Positions 27,093-35,772 of a stretch of 64,000 nt of DNA are shown one piece after another; position 1 is the first letter of the stretch, and every line of letters starts with the position of its first letter. The notes under the pieces are model-generated. The model did no database searches. It was given only the letters and a program-made list of their open reading frames with translations, and was not told the DNA's origin. This DNA is from Palsa-1447 sp964550715 (lineage in GTDB: Bacteria; Verrucomicrobiota; Verrucomicrobiia; Opitutales; Opitutaceae): NCBI GenBank assembly GCA_964550715.1, contig CAZKAH010000002.1, positions 113,030 through 177,029 on the forward strand, given 5' to 3'. A program made the translations under genes and the position numbers.

Positions 27093-28295
27093 TCAGGCGG
27101 TCACTTCAGAATTGGCCGCGCGGATGAGGGAGTTGATGTAGCCGAACGCCATGGAGTACCCCTCATATTTACCCGGGTCGTCGGGATGCGCTGGATTGTG
27201 GTCAGGCAGGTAGCTGCCGGCCCAGCCGGCGTCCCTCAGGATCCGGACGACTTCGATGAAGTTCATGTCCCCCTCGTCGATGTACACCTCCGCGAAATCG
27301 TGCAGTCCCCCGCGGATATTGCGCATGTGGATCTGGTGGATCTTGTTCTTCCCCGCGAGGTAGCGCACGATCGGAAGGATGTCCTCCCGCGGATTCGGGC
27401 AGCCCTCGCCGCAGGTCCCCAGGCAGAGTTGGAAGCCGTTGTAGTGGCTGTCCACGACCGCCTCGTACTTCTGGAGCGACTCCAGGACCGTGGAGGGGGC
27501 GGCATCCCAGTTGTCGACTCCCTGGTAGCCGCGCGGGAGCCCCGGGGGATCGTAGGGATGGGCCGCCATCCTGACATCGACCTGCTCGCAGACCGGAATC
27601 ACCCGGGTGAGAAAATGGGTGATCCGCTCCCAATATTCATCATAACTGACGACCCCGTTTCCCTCAACCGGCAGGTCCCGCCAGTTGTCCTCGAGCTTGA
27701 AGGCCTTGTAGGTGGATCCGCCCCGGCCCGGCACATTCCGGTTCCGCCGGATGGGGATCAGCGTCCAGTGGTGGGAGATCAGCTTCACGCCGACCTGGGA
27801 GGCCTTTTGGATATTGCCGATAATCGTCTCGACCGCCCGGTCGCGTTCCGGGCCGGGCCGCAGGTAGATGTAGCGGGAGTCCATCCGGATTCCCTCCCAG
27901 CGCATCCCCGCCTGGTCGCAGGCGTCCTTCCACCGCTTCATCCGGTCGAGGTCCCAGGCCTCGATCGGGGCCGGCGCGCCTTTTCCGCTGCCGCGATAGA
28001 CCGTGTCGCCGCCGGCATCCATGCTGGGGCTGAACGACGTCACGCCCTGGCGCTGGTGGAATTCGAAGTTCTTCTTCGAGGCCCAATGCTCGCCGTAGAC
28101 GCAGTGGTAGTCCCCGCCGGCGTGGTGCAGGGTGTTCTTGATCGGGCGGGGCTTCGGGGGCTCCGTCGCCGGCTGGCCCTGGGCGGCGCGGCCGCCCAGG
28201 CCGGCGCCGAGAATTCCTCCGGCAAGGATCTTGGTGAAGTCCCGCCGCTTGAGCAGCGGCGAGGCCGAGGGGTCGGAACCGGCGGGGGTGGTCAT
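27093..28295 (-). CDS. Tat-exported mannonate dehydratase (UxuA) homologue
   Basis: This 400-residue protein begins with a twin-arginine leader (RRDFTKILAGG near residue 17, cleavage near AQGQ). The rest is a xylose-isomerase-like TIM barrel of the UxuA family, with the metal/substrate motifs LISHHWTLIP, LCLGTCGEG and IHQIHMRNI, and C-terminal LPDHNPAHPDD. UxuA dehydrates D-mannonate to 2-keto-3-deoxygluconate and is normally cytoplasmic, so a Tat signal is unusual. The frame is open upstream to 28373, but the Met at 28295 places the twin arginines at the correct distance. It lies 82 bases before the glycosidase gene on the same strand. The family is clear; activity on mannonate outside the cytoplasm is uncertain. 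Confidence 0.82.
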   Translation of the reverse strand: MTTPAGSDPSASPLLKRRDFTKILAGGILGAGLGGRAAQGQPATEPPKPRPIKNTLHHAGGDYHCVYGEHWASKKNFEFHQRQGVTSFSPSMDAGGDTVYRGSGKGAPAPIEAWDLDRMKRWKDACDQAGMRWEGIRMDSRYIYLRPGPERDRAVETIIGNIQKASQVGVKLISHHWTLIPIRRNRNVPGRGGSTYKAFKLEDNWRDLPVEGNGVVSYDEYWERITHFLTRVIPVCEQVDVRMAAHPYDPPGLPRGYQGVDNWDAAPSTVLESLQKYEAVVDSHYNGFQLCLGTCGEGCPNPREDILPIVRYLAGKNKIHQIHMRNIRGGLHDFAEVYIDEGDMNFIEVVRILRDAGWAGSYLPDHNPAHPDDPGKYEGYSMAFGYINSLIRAANSEVTA

Positions 28296-28385
28296 CGGGG
28301 TTGGGATACCCCGGGACTGACGATTCCCGATCCGAAAAGTTTCCGCCGGCTCGGCGGCCGCCGCCCTTATCACCGACGGTCGCCC

Positions 28386-29267
28386 TTACTTGGCCGGCGG
28401 ACTGTTCTTATAGAAATCCTTCACCATCGACATGATTTGGGGAAGCGCGGCCTCTGCCTTTAGGGCGGCAAGCTGCTGTTCCGAGAGGATCCCCTGGGCT
28501 TGGGGCAGCACCTGGTCCCAGTTGATCGATTGCTGGTTGGCCTTGCCGCCGCTGGCATACTGGGGAGTGGCGTTCGCCAGGAGACCCAGGAGTTGCGAGG
28601 ACTGGCCGGGAGTGAGCGGCGAGGCAAAGGAGAGGCTCGAGACATCGTTCACCATCCCCTGCAGGGGCTGCATCCGCTGGAAATTCTGGTACTGCTGGAA
28701 GCCCTGGTCCCCCAGGATCTCCTTCAGCTGATCCTCCGGGAGGTTTGGATCGCTCGGGTGGACGCTGTTGGGTGTGACGGCGATCGTGTCGATCCAGTGC
28801 TGGGCCGTCTGGGTTTCCAGGGCCTCCGCCTGGGCCGGGGTGATTGCACCCGACTCGATCAGCGCGGCGAAGTTGCGCGCGACCTGCGCCTTGCCAATGG
28901 AAACGAGCAGGTCACGCGCCGGCTGCCCATAGGCCGCGATGAAGGCCTGGCCGTCGGCCAGCGCCTTCTCGCTGGAAACCGGGCCCGCGTTCGCCCGCGC
29001 GGGCCGGCCGGCCGCCGCCGCGGCCCTGGCCTGGGCCACCGCCTTTTCCAATTCCGCCTGCCGCTGCTCGGAGTCGGCGATCCTCTTGGTCAGCTGCTGC
29101 ACGCGCGCCTGATCGGCCTGGTGGGTGCTCGTGGCGAGCGCGAGGCTGTCGGTCAGGCGCTGCGCGGCCCGAAATTCAAGGTAGAAAAAAGCGACCGCCA
29201 GGACAGTCACGAGGCCCAGCACGGGAATCAGGGCGGCGGAGTTGTTTTGGGTGTTTTTGGGGTCCAT
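28386..29267 (-). CDS. Membrane-anchored protein of unknown function, paralogue of the protein at 15565-16446
   Basis: This 293-residue protein has a membrane helix at about 12-30, a coiled coil (about 35-85, QVQQL-type heptads ending in AVAQARAAAAAG), and a helical Gln-rich domain with GDQGFQQYQNFQRMQPLQG and LTPGQSSQLLGLLANATPQ. The order and motifs match the plus-strand protein at 15565-16446, and both are 293 residues long. It lies 90 bases upstream of the UxuA homologue on the same strand. No enzymatic motif is visible. Envelope function unknown. Confidence 0.75.
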   Translation of the reverse strand: MDPKNTQNNSAALIPVLGLVTVLAVAFFYLEFRAAQRLTDSLALATSTHQADQARVQQLTKRIADSEQRQAELEKAVAQARAAAAAGRPARANAGPVSSEKALADGQAFIAAYGQPARDLLVSIGKAQVARNFAALIESGAITPAQAEALETQTAQHWIDTIAVTPNSVHPSDPNLPEDQLKEILGDQGFQQYQNFQRMQPLQGMVNDVSSLSFASPLTPGQSSQLLGLLANATPQYASGGKANQQSINWDQVLPQAQGILSEQQLAALKAEAALPQIMSMVKDFYKNSPPAK

Positions 29268-29382
29268 GGGGATGGCTGCTGCGAGCTGCCGGCCGCATAA
29301 CTAGGCGCCCGCCGGGATCAGGGCAAGAGTCCGCATTCCTGTGCCGTTGCGTCCCGGGACAGATGCGTCCACCGTTTGCCCC

Positions 29383-30030
29383 ATGCCCCATGACCCCCAT
29401 GCGAGTTTCGATCAGTCCGTCCTCGATTTGATCGACCACAGCCCAATTGGCGCGGTCCCGGCGACACCCACCCACCAGGATGCGCTGAAACGGCTCTACG
29501 CCGCGCACCAGGTCTATGCGAGCGCTGACCGGAAGGATGGGCACGTCACCGCTCGCTCTCTCGCGCAACTGCCCTCCTTCTCCGCCCGGAACCTGGACGA
29601 GCTCATCGCCGGCCGGATCGAAGCCGACGCCCTCGAGTCCAATGCCAGCATCTACGACCGTTACGTCCAGACGCTGTCGCCGGATCGGCGCACCAAGGCC
29701 GACGCGCACCGACTCGTCGTCGTCGGCCGCCCCGTGCATCACCGGCCCCATCACGGGGGAACCGTCGCCCAGGATCCCGTGCACAGCCTTTTCCTCGTGC
29801 CCGGAGGCGGCCCCCACCCCGGCCTCCCCGGCAACTATCTCTACGGCTCCCTCTACGAGACCCGCGTCGAGTCCCATCCCTGGGCCATCAGCCTCCACGA
29901 CAACGACGACGGCGTGACGCTGTTCGAGGCTCCCAGCCTGGCCGAAGCCCTGGCCAAGCTGCAGGAAGTCCTGGCGAGCGCGCCGTTCACCATGTCCGAA
30001 TTGGAAGCGCTCGGATTCAAGCTGCGCTAG
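29383..30030 (+). CDS. Conserved-looking cytoplasmic protein of unknown function
   Basis: This 215-residue protein has no signal peptide or membrane helix. The centre is rich in His, Pro and Gly (RPVHHRPHHGG, then VPGGGPHPGLPGNYLYG), which could bind metal. The N-terminal half is helical. The ATG at 29383 is chosen over a GTG at 29341 because the upstream residues look non-coding. It is divergent from the gene at 28386 and convergent with the gene at 30044, with only 13 bases between the two stops. No family recognised. Confidence 0.6.
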   Translation: MPHDPHASFDQSVLDLIDHSPIGAVPATPTHQDALKRLYAAHQVYASADRKDGHVTARSLAQLPSFSARNLDELIAGRIEADALESNASIYDRYVQTLSPDRRTKADAHRLVVVGRPVHHRPHHGGTVAQDPVHSLFLVPGGGPHPGLPGNYLYGSLYETRVESHPWAISLHDNDDGVTLFEAPSLAEALAKLQEVLASAPFTMSELEALGFKLR

Positions 30031-30043
30031 TCGCGCACGCCCT

Positions 30044-31057
30044 CTAGCGCTGCTGCTCGCCGGGAATCTCCGGCACGCCCGGCTCGTCCAGGAGCTGAAT
30101 CGAAGTCGCCGGCCCGAGGTCCGCGGGATCCTCCCAGGACCGCAAGGCCCAGACAATCGCCTTGGCCGGGGTGACCTCCAGGACCTGCACCGTGTCCTTC
30201 CATTCTTCCGTCTTCTTGTCGTTGGCCACCCAGCAGCAGATCACCGTATTGCCGTTGGCGAGCCGCTGGGCAGTCTGGACATTGAAAAGCTTGAGTCCCG
30301 GCGCATCCGCCTGGGTGAACTCCCAGACAGTCCGCCCCTGCGGGTCCACCTCGCGCGCATAGCACCTGGCGTCCCCCGCCAGCAGCGTATTGCCGTTCTT
30401 GAGCCGGACCGCCGACCAGACGTTCGGCGCCTGGACCGACCAAACCACCTTCCCCTCCAGGTCATATTCCACGACTTGGCCTTCACTCATATGGGGAACG
30501 AGAATCGTCCGGTTCGCCGTCATGCGGATGTGGCGGAACTGCCCGTGGGTCTTCGCGATCGTCGTCGGAATGGGAATCTCCCGCTCCGTCCGGCCCGTGA
30601 CGGTATTGATGATCATGGCCTGGGCGGGATTGCCGTTCCGCATGATCAGGACGCGGTCCCGGTCAATCGCCTCGGCGGAATGCACCTCGGTTCCGGGCGG
30701 CGCCACATAGTCCCAGACGATCTTCCTATCCGGCCCGATTTCCGTCGCGCCCGACATGTGGGAGAAGAGGATGTTGCCGTTGGAAAGCAGGGTGGCGTCG
30801 TCAAATTCCTGGATGCCGCCCCGGGCGTTTTTCAGGGGCATGGTGTATTGCCACACGATCCGGCCGCCGCGCACGATGAACATGGACTGCTTGTCCGGCT
30901 TTCGCGTGTCCCATTCACCGGCATAGAGAAAAGGATGCTGGGCCAGGCCCTGCCCGGGAAGGATGGCGGGGGAAAGGCCCGGCGCCGGGGCCTCCGCCGC
31001 CCGCGCCGGGACCAACGACAAGCCGATCAGGAGCCAGGGGGTAAAATGCTTGGTCAC
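30044..31057 (-). CDS. Secreted PQQ-like/arylsulfotransferase-like beta-propeller protein
   Basis: This 337-residue protein has a signal peptide (about 1-20). It then has repeated strands of the form GGRIVWQYTMP, DRKIVWDYVAPPG, EGKVVWSVQAPN and QGRTVWEFTQAD alternating with SNGNILFSHM, KNGNTLLAGD and ANGNTVICCW. These are about six blades with the LxNGNTL signature seen in PQQ-like and arylsulfotransferase-type propellers. No catalytic His is recognisable, so it may be a binding protein. It lies 63 bases downstream of the LacI-type regulator gene on the same strand and may share its transcript. Confidence 0.7.
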   Translation of the reverse strand: MTKHFTPWLLIGLSLVPARAAEAPAPGLSPAILPGQGLAQHPFLYAGEWDTRKPDKQSMFIVRGGRIVWQYTMPLKNARGGIQEFDDATLLSNGNILFSHMSGATEIGPDRKIVWDYVAPPGTEVHSAEAIDRDRVLIMRNGNPAQAMIINTVTGRTEREIPIPTTIAKTHGQFRHIRMTANRTILVPHMSEGQVVEYDLEGKVVWSVQAPNVWSAVRLKNGNTLLAGDARCYAREVDPQGRTVWEFTQADAPGLKLFNVQTAQRLANGNTVICCWVANDKKTEEWKDTVQVLEVTPAKAIVWALRSWEDPADLGPATSIQLLDEPGVPEIPGEQQR

Positions 31058-31120
31058 GGGGGAAATTTTACCCGAGGCGGGCGGAATGCCTAGCCTAAAG
31101 CAACCGCAGTTTCCACCCGC

Positions 31121-32137
31121 CTACAAACCGCCGGAAATCCAGTTGCCCTCGACCATCGTGATATTCGCGCGGGCCGGGACTCCCTTTTCCCCCTGCAGGA
31201 TCATGCCGGACAGGAGATTGATCGCGACCGAGCCGATCTCCTCCGCGCGCTGGTCGATGCCGGCATCCGCCAGCTGGTGCGGCCAATTCAGGGTCACCAC
31301 CCTGGGCCGCTTGCGGGGGGGCAGCTTCCGCAGGGCAATTTCGAGGAGGCCCCGGTCGATGGCGTGAAGCACCACCACGTCGGGATTGTTCTCCCGGAGC
31401 CAGGAGGAAAAGCCCGAATCCGCCACGGCCGGCCCCAGTGATTCGCCGAGAAAGACGGGAACCGCAATTGTGCGGCCAAACGCGTTTTGCCAGGCGATCC
31501 CGCCCGTCCAGCGATGCCGGACGCGTTCGTCCCAGTCCTGGGAGATCGCCAGTCCGATCCGACGGAAGCCGCGGCACGTGAGTTCGCGGCAGACCCGCAG
31601 CATGTTGTCAAAATGGTTGGGCATGACGCTGTGAAAGCTCGGCGCCACGACCGAGGCCGTCACCGAGACCACCGAGAAATTCCTCCAGTCCAGCAGCTGG
31701 CTCAGGTCGCGCTGCCCCGCCATCGCCATCATCACCAGGCCCTCGACCCCGCGGCTCAGGAGGACCCGCTGCAGCAACGGGCCTTTGGTGTCGGGTCCGA
31801 TCTCGATGGTGTCGAAGGCGTAGCCGAGCGCCCGGGCCCGCTGCTCCAGGGCGTCGTGCTCCCGGTTGTCGAAATCGACCGTGCTGGGCCCGGCGGGGGC
31901 CTGCTTGAGTCCGCAGATGTTCGCCTCAAGGCGCGCGGAGGAACGCACCCGCAGGTGATGCATCAGCTTGGTGATCGTGGGATCGGGCCGGTAGCCCCGC
32001 AACTTCGCCAGCCGCCGCAACCGCTCCCGGGTCCGGGCCGAGATCCCCGGGCTGTTGCGCAGCGCCAGCGACAGCGCCATCGCGCTGACGCCCGCCTCGG
32101 CGGCCAGGCTCCGCAAAGTGGGGCGGCTCGAACGCAT
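31121..32137 (-). CDS. LacI-family transcriptional regulator
   Basis: This 338-residue protein has an N-terminal helix-turn-helix (TLRSLAAEAGVSAMALSLALR, about residues 6-26) and the hinge region RLRRLAKLRGYRPDP. A periplasmic-binding-protein-like ligand domain follows, with EGLVMMAM, RGFRRIGLAIS and PDVVVLHA. Such regulators repress sugar-use genes until a sugar binds. The frame continues 13 codons upstream, but the Met at 32137 fits the family start. A perfect 13-base palindrome lies 6 bases upstream of this start, in the gap shared with the divergent TonB receptor gene. The likely targets are therefore itself and the receptor. The effector is unknown, perhaps a deoxyhexose or uronide judging by neighbours. 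Confidence 0.9.
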   Translation of the reverse strand: MRSSRPTLRSLAAEAGVSAMALSLALRNSPGISARTRERLRRLAKLRGYRPDPTITKLMHHLRVRSSARLEANICGLKQAPAGPSTVDFDNREHDALEQRARALGYAFDTIEIGPDTKGPLLQRVLLSRGVEGLVMMAMAGQRDLSQLLDWRNFSVVSVTASVVAPSFHSVMPNHFDNMLRVCRELTCRGFRRIGLAISQDWDERVRHRWTGGIAWQNAFGRTIAVPVFLGESLGPAVADSGFSSWLRENNPDVVVLHAIDRGLLEIALRKLPPRKRPRVVTLNWPHQLADAGIDQRAEEIGSVAINLLSGMILQGEKGVPARANITMVEGNWISGGL

Positions 32138-32142
32138 TCGAT

Positions 32143-32155
32143 CTTTACTGTAAAG
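32143..32155. promoter_or_regulatory. Palindromic operator candidate for the LacI-type regulator
   Basis: CTTTAC-T-GTAAAG is a perfect inverted repeat with a single central base, the usual form of a LacI-family site. It lies 6 bases before the regulator's start codon and 126 bases before the divergent TonB receptor start. Confidence 0.6.
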
Positions 32156-32280
32156 TAACCAGGGGCTTGCCGACAAACGCTAAGTTTTATCCGTCAGGGC
32201 AGTCAGGCTGCGGCGATCGCTTCCGTGCGACCGCCCCAACCCCTACCCCACCCAAAGACCGGAACTTCCCCCAGAGCCCC

Positions 32281-34623
32281 ATGAACCTCCCCTGCAAACT
32301 AAGAATCGGCGGCTTCGCCGCCCTGCTGGCCACGGCCGCCTCCGCCCAAACGACGCCCCCCGTCCCCGGCAGCGCCGCGGCGCCCGACAAGGTCGTCAAC
32401 CTTCCCGCCTTCTCGGTCTCGTCCGAGAAGGACACGAGCTATCTCGGGACCGAGGCCCTCAGCACCACCCGTATCGGAGTGAACCTGGCCGACCTTTCCC
32501 AATCGGTCACCGTGCTGAACCGGGCGCTGATCGACGAGATCGACCCGACGATCATCGCCAAGGCCCTCATCTATGTCGGCGGCGCCCAGACGGGGACGAT
32601 CAATTGGTCGGTCGACCGGCTGATGATCCGCGGCTTTGTCGGCGAAGGCGACTACGTCGACGGGTTCCGGACCCAGACCGACCGGAACACCGACCTGAAC
32701 CTCATTGACCATGTCGAGCTGATCAAGGGGCCCTCGGCCATCTTCATTGGCAATACCGCCAACACGGTGGGCGGGGTCCTGAACAAGATCTCGAAGAGCC
32801 CGACCGACTACGACGTCGGGACCCTGACGATGCAGGTCGGCCTGTTTGACGCCAACCGCGCCGACCTGGACGTCGGCGGCCCGATCACCAGCGACAAGAA
32901 GCTGATGTACCGGCTGCTGATCAACCGGCAGGATTCCAAGGGCCACTTCGACAATACCTACGACAACCGCAGCGCGATCACTCCCATGCTGGCGTACAAG
33001 TTCAGCGACACGAGCGAGGCCTGGATCAAGTACGAGACCTTCACCTCCCACTATTCGTCCTACAACGGCATCCCGATCAGCGGCCAGACCGCCAACGGCC
33101 TGCCGATGGGCGCGGGCGGCATTCCCATCCCCGGCGTGACCAACCAGATCCTCGGCATCCCGTATACGAGGAACCTGAATGAAAACACCCCGTACAACTG
33201 GCGCCTGGACCAGTTCTGGCGCCTGTGGGGCCAGTTCACCTCCCGGCTGAGCGACCATGTGGCGGTGCGTCTGGCGGCGTTCGATTCCGCCGACCGCCAG
33301 CGGCGCATCGAATCCATCCTCGCCCCCGCCATCGGCGGCGCGGGCGGCTCGATCACGACCAATGCGGCGGGTCAGCTCGTCTATGTCCCCTCCTATGTCG
33401 TCGGCCCGACCTTCGTTCCCGGCACGACCCTGCTGAACCGGGCCGTCACGGCCATTGATCCCGACTATCAGCCGCGCCGCGAATTGCAGAACGACTACAT
33501 CATAAATTTCGACACCGGCCCCGTCGGCAACAAGTTGCTGGCCGGCGTCGACGCCATCGATTTCCCCGAGACGACGAAGACCTACAGCTCCATCGGCACC
33601 ACCAGCGCGATCAATCCGTTCAATCCTGCCTTTCCCGGGACGGTCGCGGTCAACGTGGCCCAGAACCCGGCGCCCTCGTACCTGGATCAGAACCAGACCT
33701 TCGCGAAGATCTACGCCCTCGAGACCGCCACCCTGCTGGACGACCGAATCGTCGCTTCCTACGGCGCCGTGCGCAACCGCGTCGACCTGGGCCGCACCAC
33801 CTGGTCGTTCAACAACACGACCGGCGTCACCACCCAGGCCACGGTGCCGGACCAGGTGCTGTACAAGAACCTGGCCCAATTTGGCCTCGTGCTGAAGCCG
33901 CTCAAGAATGTCTCGGTCTTCTTCGGCCAGAACCAGAACTTCGCCAACAACGGGTTCGATGCGCAGAACCGCCTGCAGCCGCCCCAGACCGGCCAGCAGC
34001 GCGAAGTCGGCGTCAAGACCACGTGGCTCGACGGTCGCGTCACGGCCAACGTCAGCTACTTTGACGTCAAGCAGCAGAACAATGCCGTGAATTCCTTCCC
34101 GCAGACGAGCCCGCCGTCCAATGTGCTCGTCCCCGGCACGATCTCCCGCGGCTTCGACGGCGAATGGACCGCCAGTGTCACGCACAACCTCGATTTCATC
34201 GGCGCCTTCTCCGCGTTCAAGGCCCACGTTCCCACCCCGGCGCCGTACAATCTGGTGCCCCAGCCCTACGACAACAGGATCCACTCCGACCTGCCGGTGA
34301 ACAACGTGGCTGAGAACACCGCGGCCATCTCCGGCCGCTACAAGTTCACGGACGTGCTCAAGGGCCTCGCCGTCGAGCTGGGGGTCAACTGGCTCGACAA
34401 GCGGGCGATCACCGACAACAGCAACCAGGAGTTCTACGGCTACCTCCCTGCCCGCACCCTGGCCGACGGCATGATCCAATACGACACCAAGCGGATCCGC
34501 TACCAGATCAACGTCGATAACATCTTCGACAAAAAGTACATCTACGCCTCGCGCAGCAACCAGGTGATCGTGCCGGGCACGCCGACCAACGTGCGGTTCA
34601 CCCTCACGTACAAGTTCTTCTAG
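32281..34623 (+). CDS. TonB-dependent outer-membrane receptor
   Basis: This 780-residue protein has a signal peptide (about 1-22). A short leader with VVNLPAFSVSSEKD follows, typical of the large receptor families of Opitutus-like bacteria, then a plug domain (VTVLNRALIDEI, LMIRGF, VELIKGPSAIFIG, GGVLNKISKSP). A long beta-barrel ends in FTLTYKFF, with the terminal Phe expected for outer-membrane insertion. It imports an oligosaccharide or siderophore using TonB energy. The sugar-use genes around it and the divergent LacI-type regulator favour a carbohydrate. The open frame extends upstream to 32167, but the ATG at 32281 starts the signal peptide. The next gene is a dehydrogenase 78 bases on, after a GC hairpin. 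Confidence 0.93.
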   Translation: MNLPCKLRIGGFAALLATAASAQTTPPVPGSAAAPDKVVNLPAFSVSSEKDTSYLGTEALSTTRIGVNLADLSQSVTVLNRALIDEIDPTIIAKALIYVGGAQTGTINWSVDRLMIRGFVGEGDYVDGFRTQTDRNTDLNLIDHVELIKGPSAIFIGNTANTVGGVLNKISKSPTDYDVGTLTMQVGLFDANRADLDVGGPITSDKKLMYRLLINRQDSKGHFDNTYDNRSAITPMLAYKFSDTSEAWIKYETFTSHYSSYNGIPISGQTANGLPMGAGGIPIPGVTNQILGIPYTRNLNENTPYNWRLDQFWRLWGQFTSRLSDHVAVRLAAFDSADRQRRIESILAPAIGGAGGSITTNAAGQLVYVPSYVVGPTFVPGTTLLNRAVTAIDPDYQPRRELQNDYIINFDTGPVGNKLLAGVDAIDFPETTKTYSSIGTTSAINPFNPAFPGTVAVNVAQNPAPSYLDQNQTFAKIYALETATLLDDRIVASYGAVRNRVDLGRTTWSFNNTTGVTTQATVPDQVLYKNLAQFGLVLKPLKNVSVFFGQNQNFANNGFDAQNRLQPPQTGQQREVGVKTTWLDGRVTANVSYFDVKQQNNAVNSFPQTSPPSNVLVPGTISRGFDGEWTASVTHNLDFIGAFSAFKAHVPTPAPYNLVPQPYDNRIHSDLPVNNVAENTAAISGRYKFTDVLKGLAVELGVNWLDKRAITDNSNQEFYGYLPARTLADGMIQYDTKRIRYQINVDNIFDKKYIYASRSNQVIVPGTPTNVRFTLTYKFF

Positions 34624-34660
34624 GCCGGCGCGTCGGCTTCCTGCCCGCCCGGCGGACCTT

Positions 34661-34688
34661 CGCTCCGCGCGCCCCGGCGCCCGGAGCG
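34661..34688 (+). terminator. GC-rich hairpin between the receptor and dehydrogenase genes
   Basis: CGCTCCG (34661-34667) pairs with CGGAGCG (34682-34688) around a G/C loop, followed by CCCCTTTC. The following T run is short, so it could be a partial terminator that lowers expression of the downstream gene relative to the receptor. Confidence 0.35.
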
Positions 34689-34701
34689 CCCCTTTCAACC
34701 C

Positions 34702-35772
34702 ATGAGCTCCCGTTATTCGGCGCCAAGTCTGATTGCCTATGCCCGCGCGCTGCTGCGCGGTGCCGGCCTCGAGCAGGAGAAGGCGGAAACAGTCGCCGCC
34801 ATCCTGGTGGAGGGAGACCTGATGGGCCACACGACCCATGGGCTCCAGCTGCTCGATCCCTACCTCACGGAGCTGGAGAAGGGCGGCATGACCAAAAGCG
34901 GCGATCCGGTTGTGGTGGCTGATCATCCCTCGGCCGTGACCTGGGACGGCCGCCGGCTGCCCGGGCCCTGGCTCGTCGTCCAGGCGCTGAAACTCGCCGC
35001 CGGCCGCGCCCAGGGCCAGGGGACCTGCACGGTCGTCATCCGACGGTGCCATCACACGGCGTGCCTGGCCGCCTATCTCCGACCGATCGCCGAGCAGGGC
35101 TTGATGGCGCTGGTCACCTGTTCCGACCCGACCTGCGGCGGGGTTGCGCCGCACGGCGGCCGGAGGTCGCTCTACACCCCCGATCCCCTGGCCGCCGCGT
35201 GGCCGACCCATGGTCAGCCGGTGATCATGGATATCTCCATGTCGATCGCCACGAACGGGCTGACCAAGCGGCTCTACGCCGAAGGCGGACGCTTCGCCGG
35301 CCTTTGGGCGGTGGATGGGGACGGCAATCCCACGGACAATCCCGCCGCCCTCTTTGGGGACAATCCCGGCGCGCTCCTGCCGATGGGCGGCCTCGACCAC
35401 GGCCACAAGGGCTATGCCCTGGGACTCATGCTCGAGGCCCTGACCAGCGGCCTGGCTGGCCATGGCCGCGCGGATCCGGCGGAAGGATGGTCGGCGAATG
35501 TCTTCGTCCAGGTGCTCGATCCGGCTCTCTTCGGCAGCCGGGAGGATTTCAAGCGGCAGACGGCATGGCTGGCCAACGCCTGTCGCGAAAGCCCCCCCCG
35601 GCCCGGCTTTGACCGGGTCCGGATGCCGGGAGAAACCGGGTTCCGGCGCCGCGAAGAGCAGCTGGCCGCGGGAGTGGAGCTTTACCCGGGCATCATGGAG
35701 CTGTTGGCGCCCTGGGCGACGAAACTGGGGGTGCCGGCCCCGGTCGGCCTCGCGGCGGCCAACCAAGCCTAG
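34702..35772 (+). CDS. Malate/L-lactate/ureidoglycolate dehydrogenase family (Ldh2) oxidoreductase
   Basis: This 356-residue protein belongs to the Ldh2/malate dehydrogenase family of NAD(P)-dependent 2-hydroxyacid dehydrogenases. Visible family features are the N-terminal helical region ending GDLMGHTTHGLQLL with the conserved His, and the later PLGMGG-like stretch LLPMGGLDHGHKGYALGLMLE. The family includes malate, sulfolactate, ureidoglycolate and 2,3-diketogulonate reductases, so the substrate cannot be fixed. It lies 78 bases after the TonB receptor gene. Its stop overlaps the convergent transporter stop by four bases (CTAG at 35769-35772). In this context it probably oxidises or reduces a sugar acid. 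Confidence 0.85.
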   Translation: MSSRYSAPSLIAYARALLRGAGLEQEKAETVAAILVEGDLMGHTTHGLQLLDPYLTELEKGGMTKSGDPVVVADHPSAVTWDGRRLPGPWLVVQALKLAAGRAQGQGTCTVVIRRCHHTACLAAYLRPIAEQGLMALVTCSDPTCGGVAPHGGRRSLYTPDPLAAAWPTHGQPVIMDISMSIATNGLTKRLYAEGGRFAGLWAVDGDGNPTDNPAALFGDNPGALLPMGGLDHGHKGYALGLMLEALTSGLAGHGRADPAEGWSANVFVQVLDPALFGSREDFKRQTAWLANACRESPPRPGFDRVRMPGETGFRRREEQLAAGVELYPGIMELLAPWATKLGVPAPVGLAAANQA

